Shown: piece after piece, positions 24,589 to 38,967 of the stretch
Layout of the letters: every line of letters begins with the position of its first letter
How positions within the stretch are numbered: position 1 is the first letter of the stretch
Assembly: GCA_001630475.1 (NCBI GenBank)
Contig: KV419453.1
Location: forward strand, 6,798-70,797
Length of the DNA stretch: 64,000 nt
Direction: 5' to 3'
From: Sistotremastrum niveocremeum HHB9708
Taxonomy: Eukaryota; Basidiomycota; Agaricomycetes; Sistotremastrales; Sistotremastraceae
The notes under the pieces: model-generated
What the model was told of the DNA's origin: nothing
The model's input: the letters and a program-made list of their open reading frames with translations, nothing else
The model's database searches: none
Translations under genes and position numbers: made by a program

Positions 24589-27500
24589 CTATAACTTTGA
24601 CAACCTCGACACGCTGTTGTCTTTCCGGTCTAGTATCAGTACTCCATACTGTTCCAATTGCGCATGCATCCCTCGCCCATCGCTGATGACATCGAAAGGA
24701 TTCTCCCGCACCAGCAATTGCATTAGCCTCCCGGATTTCATTTCTCGAATCTCTACTGTGTAGGGTCCAATCAAGAGAACCAGGTCAGGCATACGCCAAA
24801 CGACGGTGTGGATTGGGCCCGTCTCCCATTCGATGGTTCGACCAGTAAGCTTCCCGCTCTCTGCGTGAGCGTAGACTCCAAAAGTTTCATAGCATAGCAA
24901 GTTTTCGTCTCCAGCTGGGCGCATAGAGACAGCTTTGGAGTCTCTACAACGCTTGACCAAATTCACGTGAGGGTCGTTGGGTAGAGGAAAAAGTTGTGAA
25001 TCTTTCCCGGGCGCAGACCCTGAAGGATTATTGGTTGTAGGAGAAGGAAGGAGGAAGCGGAAGCCTTGGCTAGTTACAGCTATCCGTAAGAGAAGAACAT
25101 CGTGGATTTGTTCCAAAAATGTGCATGAGAGTTTCTGTGTTTATTATGAACATCGTTCCCGTCTCATAATGACAAAACCAACCTGAACGCCCTTGTAGAT
25201 CTGATGTGGGCCTCCTATAGATATGGCTTTGGTTTTAGGAACGCTCGCGTCATATGTTTGGACATGATAAACCTGCATTTGCCAACACCGCGATCAGCTA
25301 TCGACCGATTGCCGGATATGAAATGACTTGCCCCTTCCTGAGAGATCAGGGCACATAGATTGACCACATTCCCAAAGCGATGTAAGCGAAACAACGAGAC
25401 ATTTTCTCCAGTAGTAACGACGGAAGCCTTGGGGACCTTCTTCTTCCCTTCCCCAGAGAGCTCTTTTGTACTGTACGCAGAAATATTCTGGGGATCGTCA
25501 GCACCAATAAATTAGTCTCAAGATTAACAGAAAACACACTTGTTTGCTAAGTATCAGAACCATGTCGCCAGCCAGGGCTATATGTTTAATATCATCGCAA
25601 GGGATATATCCCTGTTCAATCGTCAATGCTTGAAAGCAAAGGCGAGGCCTAGAGAAGTTTACGATGTGTTCTTGTCGCTGTCCGTTGTATTTAAATACCC
25701 AGAGACCCGGTCGATCGGATGAAACGGCGTAAACGATGTAGAAATGGTCATTGTAGACTGGTACCATAAGTCAGTACAATCTTGTGTGACATGTTCACCG
25801 TACTCACAGAATACAGTCGCCGATTTGGCTTGTGGAGCACGTTGGTGGACTAGCTTGAAGTCATAAAGCTACAGCCGACTAGTAAGTAAGGTCCCTAAAC
25901 CAAGCATGCGTGCATACCTTTGAGGACTGAGCTTTTATACGGCGTTGATTACACGCATGTGTCAATTTATCCTGCCATCGTTTCAACTCCAGATCTGACT
26001 CAAGGAGGACCAGAGTTTCCTCCGTCTGATCTCGGCGGTTGATGGCGAGTATGCTTCCGATAGAGTTGTTGTTGGTCACTGCTCGGACCAGATCCAGAGA
26101 CTCCTGAGAAGGTCGACGAACAAAAGATGCTAAATCAAGAAGTTCCAGGGGAATAGGCTATCCCGTCAATGAGCATCAGGATAGTTATCGGGAACGAAAC
26201 ACTCACCTTGCGGAAAACGCTATATCGCACGGCTCCTCTTACGGTCGTAGGTTTAGTTATCATTACTAAATGAAGATGCTATAAGAAAGGATATTTTGGA
26301 GACGTTGTATACATACGATAATTATCCAAAAGAATCAGCATGACGGCTAGACGTCTTGGCTCCTCGAGACGGAGCAACACAGCCGGGCCATCATGTACCA
26401 GAGTGCGTGATGAATGGTCCAGAGCAATATCATCCTATAGAACAAAACTCAACTCCAAGAATAAACGAGAACGAACTCAAACCTACATTCACACGTCCAT
26501 CCGGCCACAGCAGTCCCGTAGCATAATGTTCCAAAGGATATTCCGCCTTTCCGCCCGCATGATCGCCTTCAGCTTTCAACGACGTAAAAGTTTTCGAAAC
26601 AGACTGCAAGATCTCAGAATCAGGATGATCCATATCGCTCGCGTCGATGATATTGCGGAAATGAACAGTCATTTTTGTAAGGTGTTTTCGAGGCTCTTGT
26701 AAGAATGAAATGATATCTCTACCGTCTACTCCAGGTTGAGAGGCTCGATTCTATGACGCACAGCAAATTAGCCGGTAACAATGGCGGGAGAAGGGAAGCT
26801 CACCTTTAAGAACCCGCCAAATGCTGCTGATGTACTGGAAGCATCTTCGACGTACGATTGGAGTTCACGCAGTAGTCCCAAGTACGGTCTATAAATTTTC
26901 GTCCAGGCAATCCGGTCTATCCCAGAACGAGCACACAGAACTTGAATAACAGGTATTTCTTCCCGTTGAATTTTGTGCAACCGTTGAAGAAGTTGCGAGT
27001 GGTAATGCAAAAGGGTGTTGGTTATGTTGGTGGCATGAGAAAGAAATCTGTGTTGTTCATCTGGGTCCAGGCGGTGAAACTGTTCATCCTCCATAGGTTG
27101 CAGATATGCCTTTGAAATTATTCAGACGGGAAGTGGAACAATGAACAGAGGGATACGGACCGTACGAAATAGTTCCATATCGCTAACAAATTTCATCTCG
27201 TCGGCAATAAAGTCGAATATAGCGCTTCGCCAGGTTCATCATCCGGAATTCTTTCCAAGAGAATTAAACTCACGATTGACGGGGTGCTTCAGTGTTGGAA
27301 TAATGCTGCCACGAAACGAGCATCGCAAGATCATTCCAAGAAAGCTTGAAGTCTGAGCTTCGACCCATTGCGGTTTGCCAAGCGACGAGCTTGGATTTGA
27401 CTAGAACAGCAGCGAAGGCGTTGCTTGCGTCGGCTAGTTGACCGTTATACAGTGTGTCGTCTGGCTCGTCCATGATGGCTCGGAATACCCTGGTGTATTT

Positions 27501-28921
27501 TGGGAGATGTTCTAGAGGACCGAAAAGAAAAGACTTGACGGCCTGTTGATAAGGGACACCGGATGGAGACGGTCGCTGGAAGCATTATAAGGAAATCGAA
27601 TTTCTGAACAATGATTTAGACACACTTGCAAAAGGATACTGAACTCGAGCGATTTGTTCGCTTCCTGCTCCAGACGCTCCAGAGCAACAGGTATTGAAAC
27701 AGCATACTGGGGGTACATCTCAAAGCACTCGACCGCATAGGCTTTGAACAAAGCCGCCATGGTAGGTACTTCGATAAGAACCGGTCTGAATTCCTTCAGT
27801 CCCTCCAAAAACTTTCGGTGACTTTGACGTATGATCTCTCGCTGACCAAATAAATTTGTCAACAAAGCATTAAGCTCGTCGGTGGGCAGAATGGGTGGTT
27901 GTACATGTCGCAAGGCATTGTGAAATTGCGCATCGGTGTTGTCCCGTACAAAGGCTTCTTCAGTCTTGATGATGTTGTCCACTCGGACTTGTCTTCTGAT
28001 TTGGGACGGTGTTAAGGAACGTAGTTCTTCCATTTGGGTGACGCCGACCCATCGCTTGTCTATCTCTGAGCCCTGCCGCATTCGGCCGATGAGAACATGG
28101 AAATTGTCCCCTCGGGGTGCGATTTTCTGGTTTGTAGATTGGGTTGGAGATGAGGCGCGTAGAGTTGGACGAAGATCTTCAGACGAATAAGACCATCTGG
28201 ACGCAGAGGCATCAGAGTCTCGCTGAGGACGATGCCTGGACAGCACAAAATGAGCAAATAGGTATTATATCATAATATAAGGGTGACATACCGAGGACTG
28301 CGCGACGAGCCATCGGATGACGATGTGGATTGCAAAGTAGGGCGTCTGTTATTAGAAGTCGAAGCGGTAGGCGGCTCGTCATTATTCATAAGATGAACAT
28401 GATCGAGGGATCGTGCTCTGTCAAAGGCGCGAGCATCATCATCTCGGCTAAAAGAAGACGGTATCTACAACAGGAAATGATCGGTAAACGAGGAAGACAC
28501 GGCTAGATTCTGGAGACTCACATATATTTTGTCCGCAGTCAGGATGGCTCTGTGGTCAGCCAATTGGGAAGATAAGGACTCCCAATGGGAGGCGTCAGCG
28601 TCAGTTCTGCGAGCTCGATCCAGAAATTCTTTGAGGTCGGAAAGCTGCCTAGAGGTCAATGAGTACCGCGACTGGGAGAGTAAGGTGGGCTCAGACGCGC
28701 CTCTTGAGTTCGAGCAGAGCAACAAAGTGGTCATCTGAGCCGTCGACAGAAGACGAAGGCTGCGACGACCAGACGATGAACCAGGTGACTAGACTGTCGG
28801 CAAAGGCAGCGAGATGGGTAGCCTGCTCCTGGACGAGTGGAATCTGTCGTGCGACTGTTCTGATCTGAGCCGCGTCTTCACGCGCAGCCTTGAGGAAGAG
28901 ATTTAGGTCCTCGTCGGCCAT
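24589..28921 (-). CDS. Rho guanine nucleotide exchange factor with tandem DH-like domains, PH and CNH
   Basis: This large cytosolic signalling protein would activate a Rho GTPase by GDP/GTP exchange, as Rom2-type GEFs do in cell-wall integrity. From the N-terminus there is a helical and Ser/Arg-rich region. The first DH-like segment runs from [19 protein letters not shown] (near 27,980) to [19 protein letters not shown] (near 27,510). A second starts at [19 protein letters not shown] (near 27,220) and ends at [19 protein letters not shown] (near 26,690). A PH domain follows (LLDNYLVMIT near 26,310; [10 protein letters not shown] near 25,960), then a C-terminal citron homology domain ending in [13 protein letters not shown]. 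Many short introns are present. It is divergent from SDHAF2 by 183 bp. The tandem DH arrangement is the odd point. Some exon joins are approximate. Confidence 0.85.
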
Positions 28922-29104
28922 GTTGGATGTACGCTCGACTGTTGGGAAGCCATTGCTCTTCGTCTCTGTCGGTCCAGATCATTTGCTGATCAGTGGAAGC
29001 ACTCACGAACGTGCTCTCTCTTCTCGGCAACTCAATCTCACGGCACCTCGGCACAGGAACCCGCGCAGTCTGTTCCACCCGGCGTCTATCTTCTCTCACC
29101 AAAC

Positions 29105-29598
29105 ATGCTCAGAGCGTCCCGTCTCTTTCTGGGCTCTTTCGCCTCCAAACAGCATCTCTCTGATCCATGGCCCCTTCCCAACTCACCTGCCCACATCGCT
29201 GCAACCGTCTCCAAACCCGGAGCCCCGCCTATCCCACCCATTCAGCGGGTCAATGAATCACTCGAAAAGATGCGTGCACGTCTCGTATACCAGACCCGCA
29301 AACGAGGAACACTCGAATCAGACCTCCTCCTCAGCACTTTTGCCCACGAATTTCTGCACTCCATGACTCTTGCACAGCTCAAGGAATTTGATCTCGTAAG
29401 CCTCCTTAATCATCGCTTTCCCTTTCTGTTCACAGCGTCATCCAATAGCTACTCGATGAAAACGACTGGGACATCTACTATTGGGCCACCAACAAAAGAG
29501 ACCCCCCTTCCCGCTGGGCAGACACCGAGCTTCTCCAGCAATTGAGGCTGCATGCGCAGAATCAGGGAAAGCAGGTCCGACGCATGCCAGATCTCTAA
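29105..29598 (+). CDS. SDH5: Succinate dehydrogenase assembly factor 2
   Basis: SDHAF2 (yeast Sdh5) helps attach FAD covalently to the flavoprotein subunit of mitochondrial complex II. The N-terminus ([12 protein letters not shown]) is a basic mitochondrial presequence. The family core follows: [28 protein letters not shown], then [14 protein letters not shown] across the intron (29,396-29,448). Two exons of 291 and 150 nt give 146 residues, close to the usual family length. The product ends RRMPDL. Confidence 0.92.
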
Positions 29599-29692
29599 AT
29601 TCAAAGTCGTGCAGTCATGTATATATACGTTACTCTAGTATATCAGAAAGAGCTGATGTCCTGTATCATAACACTCCCCTCATACCAGTCCA

Positions 29693-31145
29693 TCATGCGC
29701 GCGACCCCAGCTGTCGATCGTACGCGCGCAACAGCAACCGATCAACCCACCCATCCCGCGGAAAGCTCTTCTCCCACTGATTATGCAAATGAACGCTGAA
29801 TACTTTTTGCAATGTCCGATCCAGTGCACCCCCCGCTTCCATCCCCAGTCCCCCAGGCCCCGTCATAGCTGGCCCACGCAATGGCCATCGACCTCCCTTC
29901 GGGTCCTTCACGAATGGATCCGGCAATCGGTTGTCCAATCGACAACTTCGTCCATCGCTGAAACAGAACGGCAGGATTTTGAACGGCGGAATTCCACCTG
30001 CCACCAGTCGCCGCCATAATTTTGTGTATAATAATGTGCCCCAGTCGACGCTGCCGTGTCGCGGAGGTGGTGATGATGCGATAATATTAAATGCTTCGCA
30101 GAGGTAGGGTGAATGTTGTTCAAAGTGCATTAAGGCGCCATTAAATGGTGTATAAGGTTTATCTGCAAGGGAGAACAGATTAGCCAGGAAAGCTCGACTG
30201 GCCAGTGAGCTGAACTTTACCGTAGCAGTCCCATTGCGTAAAAAATTCATGTTCAAGAAGAGGTCGCAGGTCCCTCGTCAAGAGAGAGTCCATGTCGACC
30301 CAAACGCCTCCAAACGCCCAAATGACAAGCAGGCGTACCAAGTCCCCGTCCACCCAGGCCTTGCTATCCTTCTGGTGAATCAACGGACTCTGCTCCAATG
30401 CTGTCCCAGCAGACAACGCGTCCACATTCACGATCCTCAGTTGAAAGGATTGCGGAAACCTCGAAAGCCACGAGGAAATAAACGGATTCGACCGTAAATC
30501 GCCATTCGACCACAAGATGAGCACAGAGCGTGATAGATCCTGCGTCGCGAAGAAGGACTTGATCATCCATTCCTGTCTCTCTCCAAAAGGCACCAGGTCC
30601 GCTCGCCAATACGCATGGTAATTCGTCTTTCCATACCCTTCGCTCCCCTCTCCATCCCAAGCTCGATCAGCTTCACTAGGCTGCACGGTAGCAGCAAAAT
30701 CATAACAGTCCAATCCCATCCTCATAGGTAAACCAGCTTGCACTTCATGTCGTTTAGGTCCAAATGCACGTGTCGCATTATATCGACTGGATATTCGTCG
30801 CGGGTCAAAACATCCAGAGAGAGGTTCAACCGTGAGCACTTCACGGCTGATCCAGCTTCTCGAGTAGACGAAAATCTCCATGTGGATCTCCCAGTACCAA
30901 TAAAAATAGAAGAGACCGACAAGTGCGACGATGAGCAGTCGTTTTAGGACGCCTTTGATGTCCCGCGGTAGCAGGCTCGTTCTGTAGTAGGTCTGGAGCC
31001 ATGCGCGCCATCTCGAACGTCGTGTTCTGAGCTGGTGCGGTCGGGAAGAGCGATAGGTTGGGGAATCTGGGGATACGTCGCGTTCTCTGAGCTTTGGGCC
31101 ATCCTTGTAAAGGGGAAGTCGTATCGACCCAGTGCGTGGTCTCAT
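29693..31145 (-). CDS. Golgi-type glycosyltransferase with DXD motif (GT32-like)
   Basis: This is a type II membrane glycosyltransferase. A basic N-terminal cytosolic tail precedes one membrane segment, LLIVALVGLFYFYWYW (residues about 70-86). The luminal domain carries the nucleotide-sugar motif FGGVWVDMDSLLTRDL, in which DMD is the metal-binding DXD. KPYTPFNGALMHF and HGSVDWGTLLYT follow, as in Och1/Sur1-like and alpha-1,4-galactosyltransferase-like GT32 enzymes. One intron (near 30,164-30,222) interrupts after WDCY. ATG codons at 31,145 and 31,229 are both possible starts. I use 31,145, which leaves a typical Arg-rich tail. Donor and acceptor sugars cannot be inferred. Confidence 0.82.
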
Positions 31146-31702
31146 GGATGAGTTGCCGGTTCCGTTCAGGTCTTGCACCCGTCTATCGCCAATGTCAAGG
31201 CTGAGTCGTTGCAGAAGCCCATTAAACATGCAACACGCGTGCAGAGAAGGTACAATGCCAACCTGAGCACTCAGTTCATCCAAAACTTCGAAGCGTTATA
31301 TCAGTCACGTGTTCTGCTTCTAGCGAGCAAAATCTTTTGTATCAAAGATCATAGTCATTCATCAGATTTGTCTCCATCCACTGTCGCCAACAAATCAACT
31401 GTATTATCACTACCCGCACTGCTATCACCATTGTAGATTATCACCAAAAGACGAGACGAGACGGGAGACAACAAAAAGTCGCCATCAAAAGCGATAGTTT
31501 CGAGGAAAAAGAGCGAGGAATGGGGAGCGGCTTCAACTGATAAAGATACTAGTACGACGACATACCAATCAAAGGGCGGACGGCAGGAGATCGGAAAGAT
31601 CAAGGAAAACGCGAAAACAACTATGATACATTGGTGAGTCTGGGTGGTGGTTCGGAGCAAGGATTGTGATGCGACAGAGACGTGGCGCTGAATACGGCGA
31701 GT
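31146..31702. other. Intergenic between glycosyltransferase start and DHH1 stop
   Basis: These 557 bases carry the DHH1 3' UTR and the glycosyltransferase promoter. An upstream in-frame ATG at 31,229 lies inside. I see no other gene. Confidence 0.4.
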
Positions 31703-33563
31703 TCACCGAGCAACCTGTCGAGGTACTGCCCCTCGGCCACGTGCATTGACAGGAACACCACCTCTGCCAACGTTGCCATTATAGCCGCCGGCGTTTGAGT
31801 TGATGTACGCCTGCTGTTGAGAAGGCTGCATGCGTGCTGCTTGCGCCATCTGTTGAGCAGCCTGGGCCTGTAGGATCTGGGGAGAGATTCCGTTCATTCT
31901 GGGCGGTTGACCGTTCGAGGTGTACACAGGGCCCGGAGGAGGGATCGACGGTTGTCTTTGAGGTGGAGGGATGGCAACATTAGGGTTTGTTTGAGGCTTC
32001 TCTGAGCCGTCCGTGCCTTGGCCTGCTCGGAAATTCTTTTGGCCAACAGGCTCGTCTATGACTGCAGGGGCAACGTAAAGAGTCTTATCGATGTTCTGCG
32101 GGATCGGCTGTATCTCAGTGCCGAGCTCTTGTTCGATGCGATAAAGATTAAATCGGTCTTCGTAGGTTATAAGGTTGATAGCGAGGCCCAAGTGACCAAA
32201 ACGTCCAGAGCGGCCGATACGATGCAAGTAAGTTTCGGAACTTTTCGGGAAGTCGAAATTAATGACGACGTTGACGGCTTGAATGTCAATACCGCGAGTG
32301 AGAAGGTCTGATGCGAGAGTCAGAACCGAACTCGAAATAATAGAAAGCCGCATACCTGAGCAAACCAGATTGCGACAGACACCGTTACGGAAATCGTGGA
32401 AAACACGATTACGATGCGATTGAAGCATTTTCGCATGTGAATAGAAGCAGGAGTAACCGAGCTCGGTGACCTTTTTGGCCAAGAGCTCGACACGATTAGT
32501 CGAATTGCAGAATATGATAGACTGGTTGATTTGAAGCTGATGGAGACATCAGTATGGTTGCAGACTAAATGCGGCATGATTTTGACCTTGGAGAATAATG
32601 TGTTCAGGCAGTGAACTTTCTGACGTTCTTCAACAAAAGCATAATACTGAGTAACACCTCTGAGAGTAAGTTCATCCATGAGATTGATCTCGTAAGGTGA
32701 TCGCATGTGCTTGTCCTGCAGACGTGGTGAACGGCGGTATTGGGTTCATGACGTAGAAGCAAACCTTGAAGTCTTTGACAATCATGGGGAATGTCGCACT
32801 AAACAACATGACTTGGCGTTCCTGAGGTAGATATGAAAGGAGTTGTTCCATGACGGGTGTGAATTCTGGGGAGAGGAGTTTGTCGGCTTCGTCCATGACG
32901 AAGACGGGACATTCGCTGAGATCAGCAACACCCTTGCCAACGAGATCGAGGATACGACCAGGGGTGCCGACGAGCACGTGCACTGCGTCGCTGAGACGCA
33001 AAATATCATCTTTGAGCGTGGTACCTCCAGTCGTGACCATGACTTGGATTCCCATATGCTTGCCGAGGGTTTTGCAGACCTGAGACGTCTGGAGGGCAAG
33101 TTCACGGGTAGGGACCAGAAGCAATGCTTGGATTTTCTGCTTCGTTACGTCTATTTGTTGAAGAGCAGGGACAACGAAAGCAGCAGTTTTGCCTGTGCCG
33201 TTTTTGGCGCGAGCGAGGATATCACGTTTTGCTAAAGCGACTGGGATTGCTTCCTCTTGGATTGGGGATGGTCGTTCAAAGCCAGCTTCGAAGAGACCCA
33301 TGAGCAGTTCGCGACGAAGAAACATGTCTTCGAATTCGGTGCCTTTCGTCGCGGTGACATCCTGAAAAGAACGCGATGAGACAATAGCGAGCGATCAGTA
33401 AGGAGGTAGCGCACTTCGGTTTGCGGCCGTGCATCAGTTGGAGGGGCGCGAAGGCCGGTTTTCCAAGACTCGGCAGGAGTTGAGCTGTATGAGCTGACGG
33501 TGAGGAGACCAGTGAGCACGACAATCAGACTTACGATGAGGATGACGCTTGTGGTTGAGCCAT
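31703..33563 (-). CDS. DHH1: DEAD-box RNA helicase DHH1 (DDX6 family)
   Basis: DHH1 is the cytoplasmic P-body helicase that represses translation and promotes mRNA decapping. All core motifs are present in order: the Q-motif region [22 protein letters not shown] (Walker A), [25 protein letters not shown] (DEAD), FSATFP (SAT), then [33 protein letters not shown] and [16 protein letters not shown]. After the core a Pro/Gln-rich C-terminal tail with [17 protein letters not shown] is likely disordered and prone to condensate formation. Several short introns occur and the first exon is only about 35 nt ([10 protein letters not shown]). The length of about 500 residues matches the family. It is divergent from the PH gene by 199 bp. 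Confidence 0.95.
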
Positions 33564-33762
33564 GGGGGGACGAGCGTGAGTTGAGGAGAGCGAGATTAGA
33601 CTCCGACAGTCGAACGAAAATAGAAAAAGAAAACAGAAAAGAATAATAAATAATGCCGGCTATGACGACAAACTGGACAGAAATAACTCCCACTCATCGT
33701 CTTCAACAGCCCCTTCACCGTCGGCCCTGGCGTCGTCCAAACCGTCCCTGTCGCTCACTAAC

Positions 33763-35682
33763 ATGTCTACTCTCCAACGTCCCCCGCCGCTCGCTCCCCT
33801 CCCGCCCTCCATCCTGACCTCGTCGTCGACAGAACAACCTACTCCAGGGCCCGGTCTCCGCTTTCAGCCCCTGGTGCTCCCTCGTCGTCTGCCGCTCTCT
33901 AATCTGCCGACGATGCCTCCTCAGACGCCTTCGAGAACTCCCCGCCCCAGTCTGCGCACCGTCCCCAGCCTTCCCCACTCCGGGCAGGACGTGCCGGAAG
34001 AGGACGATCTGATTGGCGACGACGAGGACGAAGAAGAAGAGTCTGATCATGACATGCCTGAAAGCGACGACGACAACACGAGCACAGACGAGCGTCATAC
34101 AGAGCCGTCTAGCGCAGTGCCAGACCTCGCGTCATCCTCACTTCGACTGAGGTTTAGTGCCGCTGATTCAGGGCATGGACTGCAAGCTGACTACTTTGGT
34201 CCGCCTGTCCCGGTTATCACTACGACAGCTGCTTCGCCTGCTTCGGCTCCAAAAGTCGCACCCATGCCTAATGCATCTCTTAGTGAGCCGCTCTTCTCAA
34301 TCTCTCTTTTACCAGATGCTTACTTCCGCTCACCTCCCAGACTCACCATCCACTTCTCGACCACCTCCCCACCCATCCCCGAGGCCAGAGTTTTATCGGC
34401 AGCCCTCCCGTTCCATGGCGGATCTCCTCAATGTGCAGACTACTACTACTACTGTAGCAGCTGGATCAACCCTCCGCCATCGAAAGTCCATGCCAAGCCT
34501 TCATCCCCCGGCTTACTCTGGCCCAGCAGCTGGATCAGCCTCGTCACTACGCCTTATCTCCAGGATCGACCCTCGTGACGAGGAAGGCGTCGAGGCTCTT
34601 CCTTCCTATGCACCAGCTTTTGCTCCTCTGCTCGCCCTCATGCCTCGAAAAATGGAGTTCATTGCTCCAGGCATACAAGCCAAAAACCGCAAGTGGCACA
34701 AAGTTTGGTGCCTCCTTGATGGGACGAGCTTCAAAGTTTTCGAGGGGGAAAAGGGCTGGAAGCGAGTGGAAGGGTGGTGGGAAACGAAAGCCAAAGGAAA
34801 GCAAAGAGAAAATCCTTTGGACGGTATGCGAGTTCGAGGCGTCGTTGTCGACGACGACGATGACTACGACGACTGTGATCATCCCGAATCTCTCAAGCGG
34901 CGCCACGAGTACACCCGAACAGTCGCTCCCCCATCATCTTCATCCCCATCACAATCCTCCTCAGCGCTCCAGTCGAATGGACGATCCTCCTTCTCGACTT
35001 CGCGTTCTGCGGTCTCGTCTCATCCTGTGTCACCAGTCTCCTCCAGTAACGCTTCTCTTTCACGACATTCATCTCATTCCTCCGTCTCTCCTCAGCACAG
35101 TCACATGCGCGTCGGCAGCACAACTTCAAGTTTATCTTCAGCATTGCATAGCATATCTAATCATCGACATCCTTCTCGATCTACACGCTCTAATCACTCG
35201 CGGAACGATTCTGCCGGTTCCTTCATGACCGAATGTCCCCCCTACCCCTACGCCGTGCCAGACCTTACGGCCGTTCAACAGCACAGACTTCTCCGACATT
35301 ATTCGCTACAGAATGCAGAGTCTGGCGTTGGGGCAGACTATATCAAACGAAAGAACGTGATCCGCGTTCGTGCGGAAGGCGAACAGTTTCTTCTGCAAGC
35401 GCCGGACGTACGAAGCGTCGTCGATTGGATCGAAGGTTTCCAAGCTGCTGCAAACATTGCTTTGGATCTCGACGTCAGACCGATGCCGCGAGGGCCGCTC
35501 TTCCCCAGGTCTGTCCTTATCTCTATATTTTTATCCGGGCTCGCACGCTCACGCTTAATCTTTTCCAAAGGAGACGTCGGAGAAGACGAACACGAACAGC
35601 CGGTACGGTTACACCAAGTGCAACTCGTGACTCGGTGGCTCGACCACCTAATTCGCAGCCTAATGGGACAGCCCGGAGCTGA
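33763..35682 (+). CDS. PH-domain protein with the PH fold split by a Ser-rich insertion
   Basis: The product has a Pro/Ser-rich N-terminus, an acidic patch (DDEDEEEESDHD) and a pleckstrin-homology domain. The first PH half reads KMEFIAPGIQAKNRKWHKVWCLLDG. A low-complexity Ser/His-rich insert of about 150 residues interrupts it. The second half is VIRVRAEGEQFLLQAP and VVDWIEGFQAAANIALDLD, containing the C-terminal helix Trp. The protein ends with a polybasic run RRRRRRTRT. A 58-nt intron (34,283-34,340) is needed to keep frame. A second intron (about 35,513-35,571) precedes the basic tail. Such proteins may bind phosphoinositides at membranes. The specific role is unknown and I recognise no symbol. 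Confidence 0.8.
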
Positions 35683-37759
<2,077 letters not shown>

Positions 37760-38036
37760 GCACGGTGGAAGGCGGCTGAAGAGATGTGAGGGAGCGGATG
37801 AGCGTCGATAGGAGAAAAATGAGACGATAGGGACAGACTTGTCGACGGGGCGACGTTGAGGACGAGCTGGCTTTTATTATTTACGGGTTCTGGGCCGAGA
37901 GCTTGTCGTGGGCGAGCGGGAGATATGCAAGCTAGGTGGTGGTGGATACGGATGATGTGGACAGAGGGTCAAGGAGCGTCGGTGAGCCCGCTTTGGCTGT
38001 CCGACATCACACTCCGCACCCTTGGACAATGTTGCC

Positions 38037-38672
38037 ATGATCCGCTTCATCCTCGTCCAGGTATTATATTTATTTCTGCTCGTTATCTAGCTAGCTCATC
38101 GTCGACTCAGAACCGTCAAGGAAAGACTCGTCTCTCAAAGTGGTACGTCCCCTTTGACGACGATGAGAAGGTGCGCCTACTCTCGTTGCCCGCAGTCACT
38201 CGCACACTCACACGTCGTCCAGGTCCGTCTGCGAGGTGAGGTCCATCGTCTAGTCGCTCCTCGAGACCAGAAATATCAGTCAAATTTCGTCGAAGTACGA
38301 TGGCTCTGCAGCGTATCAAACCCAACATGCTCATTACCCGATTAGTTCCGTAACTACAAGATCGTCTATCGTCGCTATGCTGGTCTCTATTTCTGCGTCT
38401 GTGTAGATGCAAACGATAACGAACTTGCGTACTTGGAAGCTATCCACCTCTTTGTCGAAGTGCTCGGTAAGAGTTTCTGACTCTCAATCCTATCGCCTCA
38501 TTTACGCCGGTGCTTAGATGCCTTTTTCGAGAATGTATGCGAGCTTGATCTCGTGTTCAACTTTTACAAGGTATATGCGATCCTTGACGAAGTCTTTCTC
38601 GCCGGAGAAATTGAAGAAACAAGCAAAGAGGTCGTTCTTGCCCGCCTCGCTCAACTGGAGAAACTCGAATAA
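38037..38672 (+). CDS. APS2: AP-2 complex subunit sigma
   Basis: Sigma-2 is the small chain of the clathrin adaptor AP-2 at the plasma membrane. The sequence follows the family from the start: [88 protein letters not shown], and the end [24 protein letters not shown]. The first exon codes for only eight residues. The length of about 143 residues equals the usual size. The gene has about five short introns. Confidence 0.94.
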
Positions 38673-38967
38673 CTGCCACATTCTCGGAGTGGCTCATACC
38701 CCTACTCGCCAGTGTCCAAGCACAGAGTTGTACATAATAAAACACACATAATATTCATTCGTGAATTAGTGACTACAGAAAGCACAACGACTATGCGTTC
38801 ATTCGCACAAGAAACAATGTCTAAAGAGGAGCGTACAACAACTACAAGTCCATTAGGGAAGCAAGTCAGATAACGTCAACGCTTCGAACAACAGCAATAA
38901 TAGCCCAATACTTGCATCTCATGCAATTTTGGAGGTGGAAGAGGCCAACAGTCCACGGGTATCAAAA

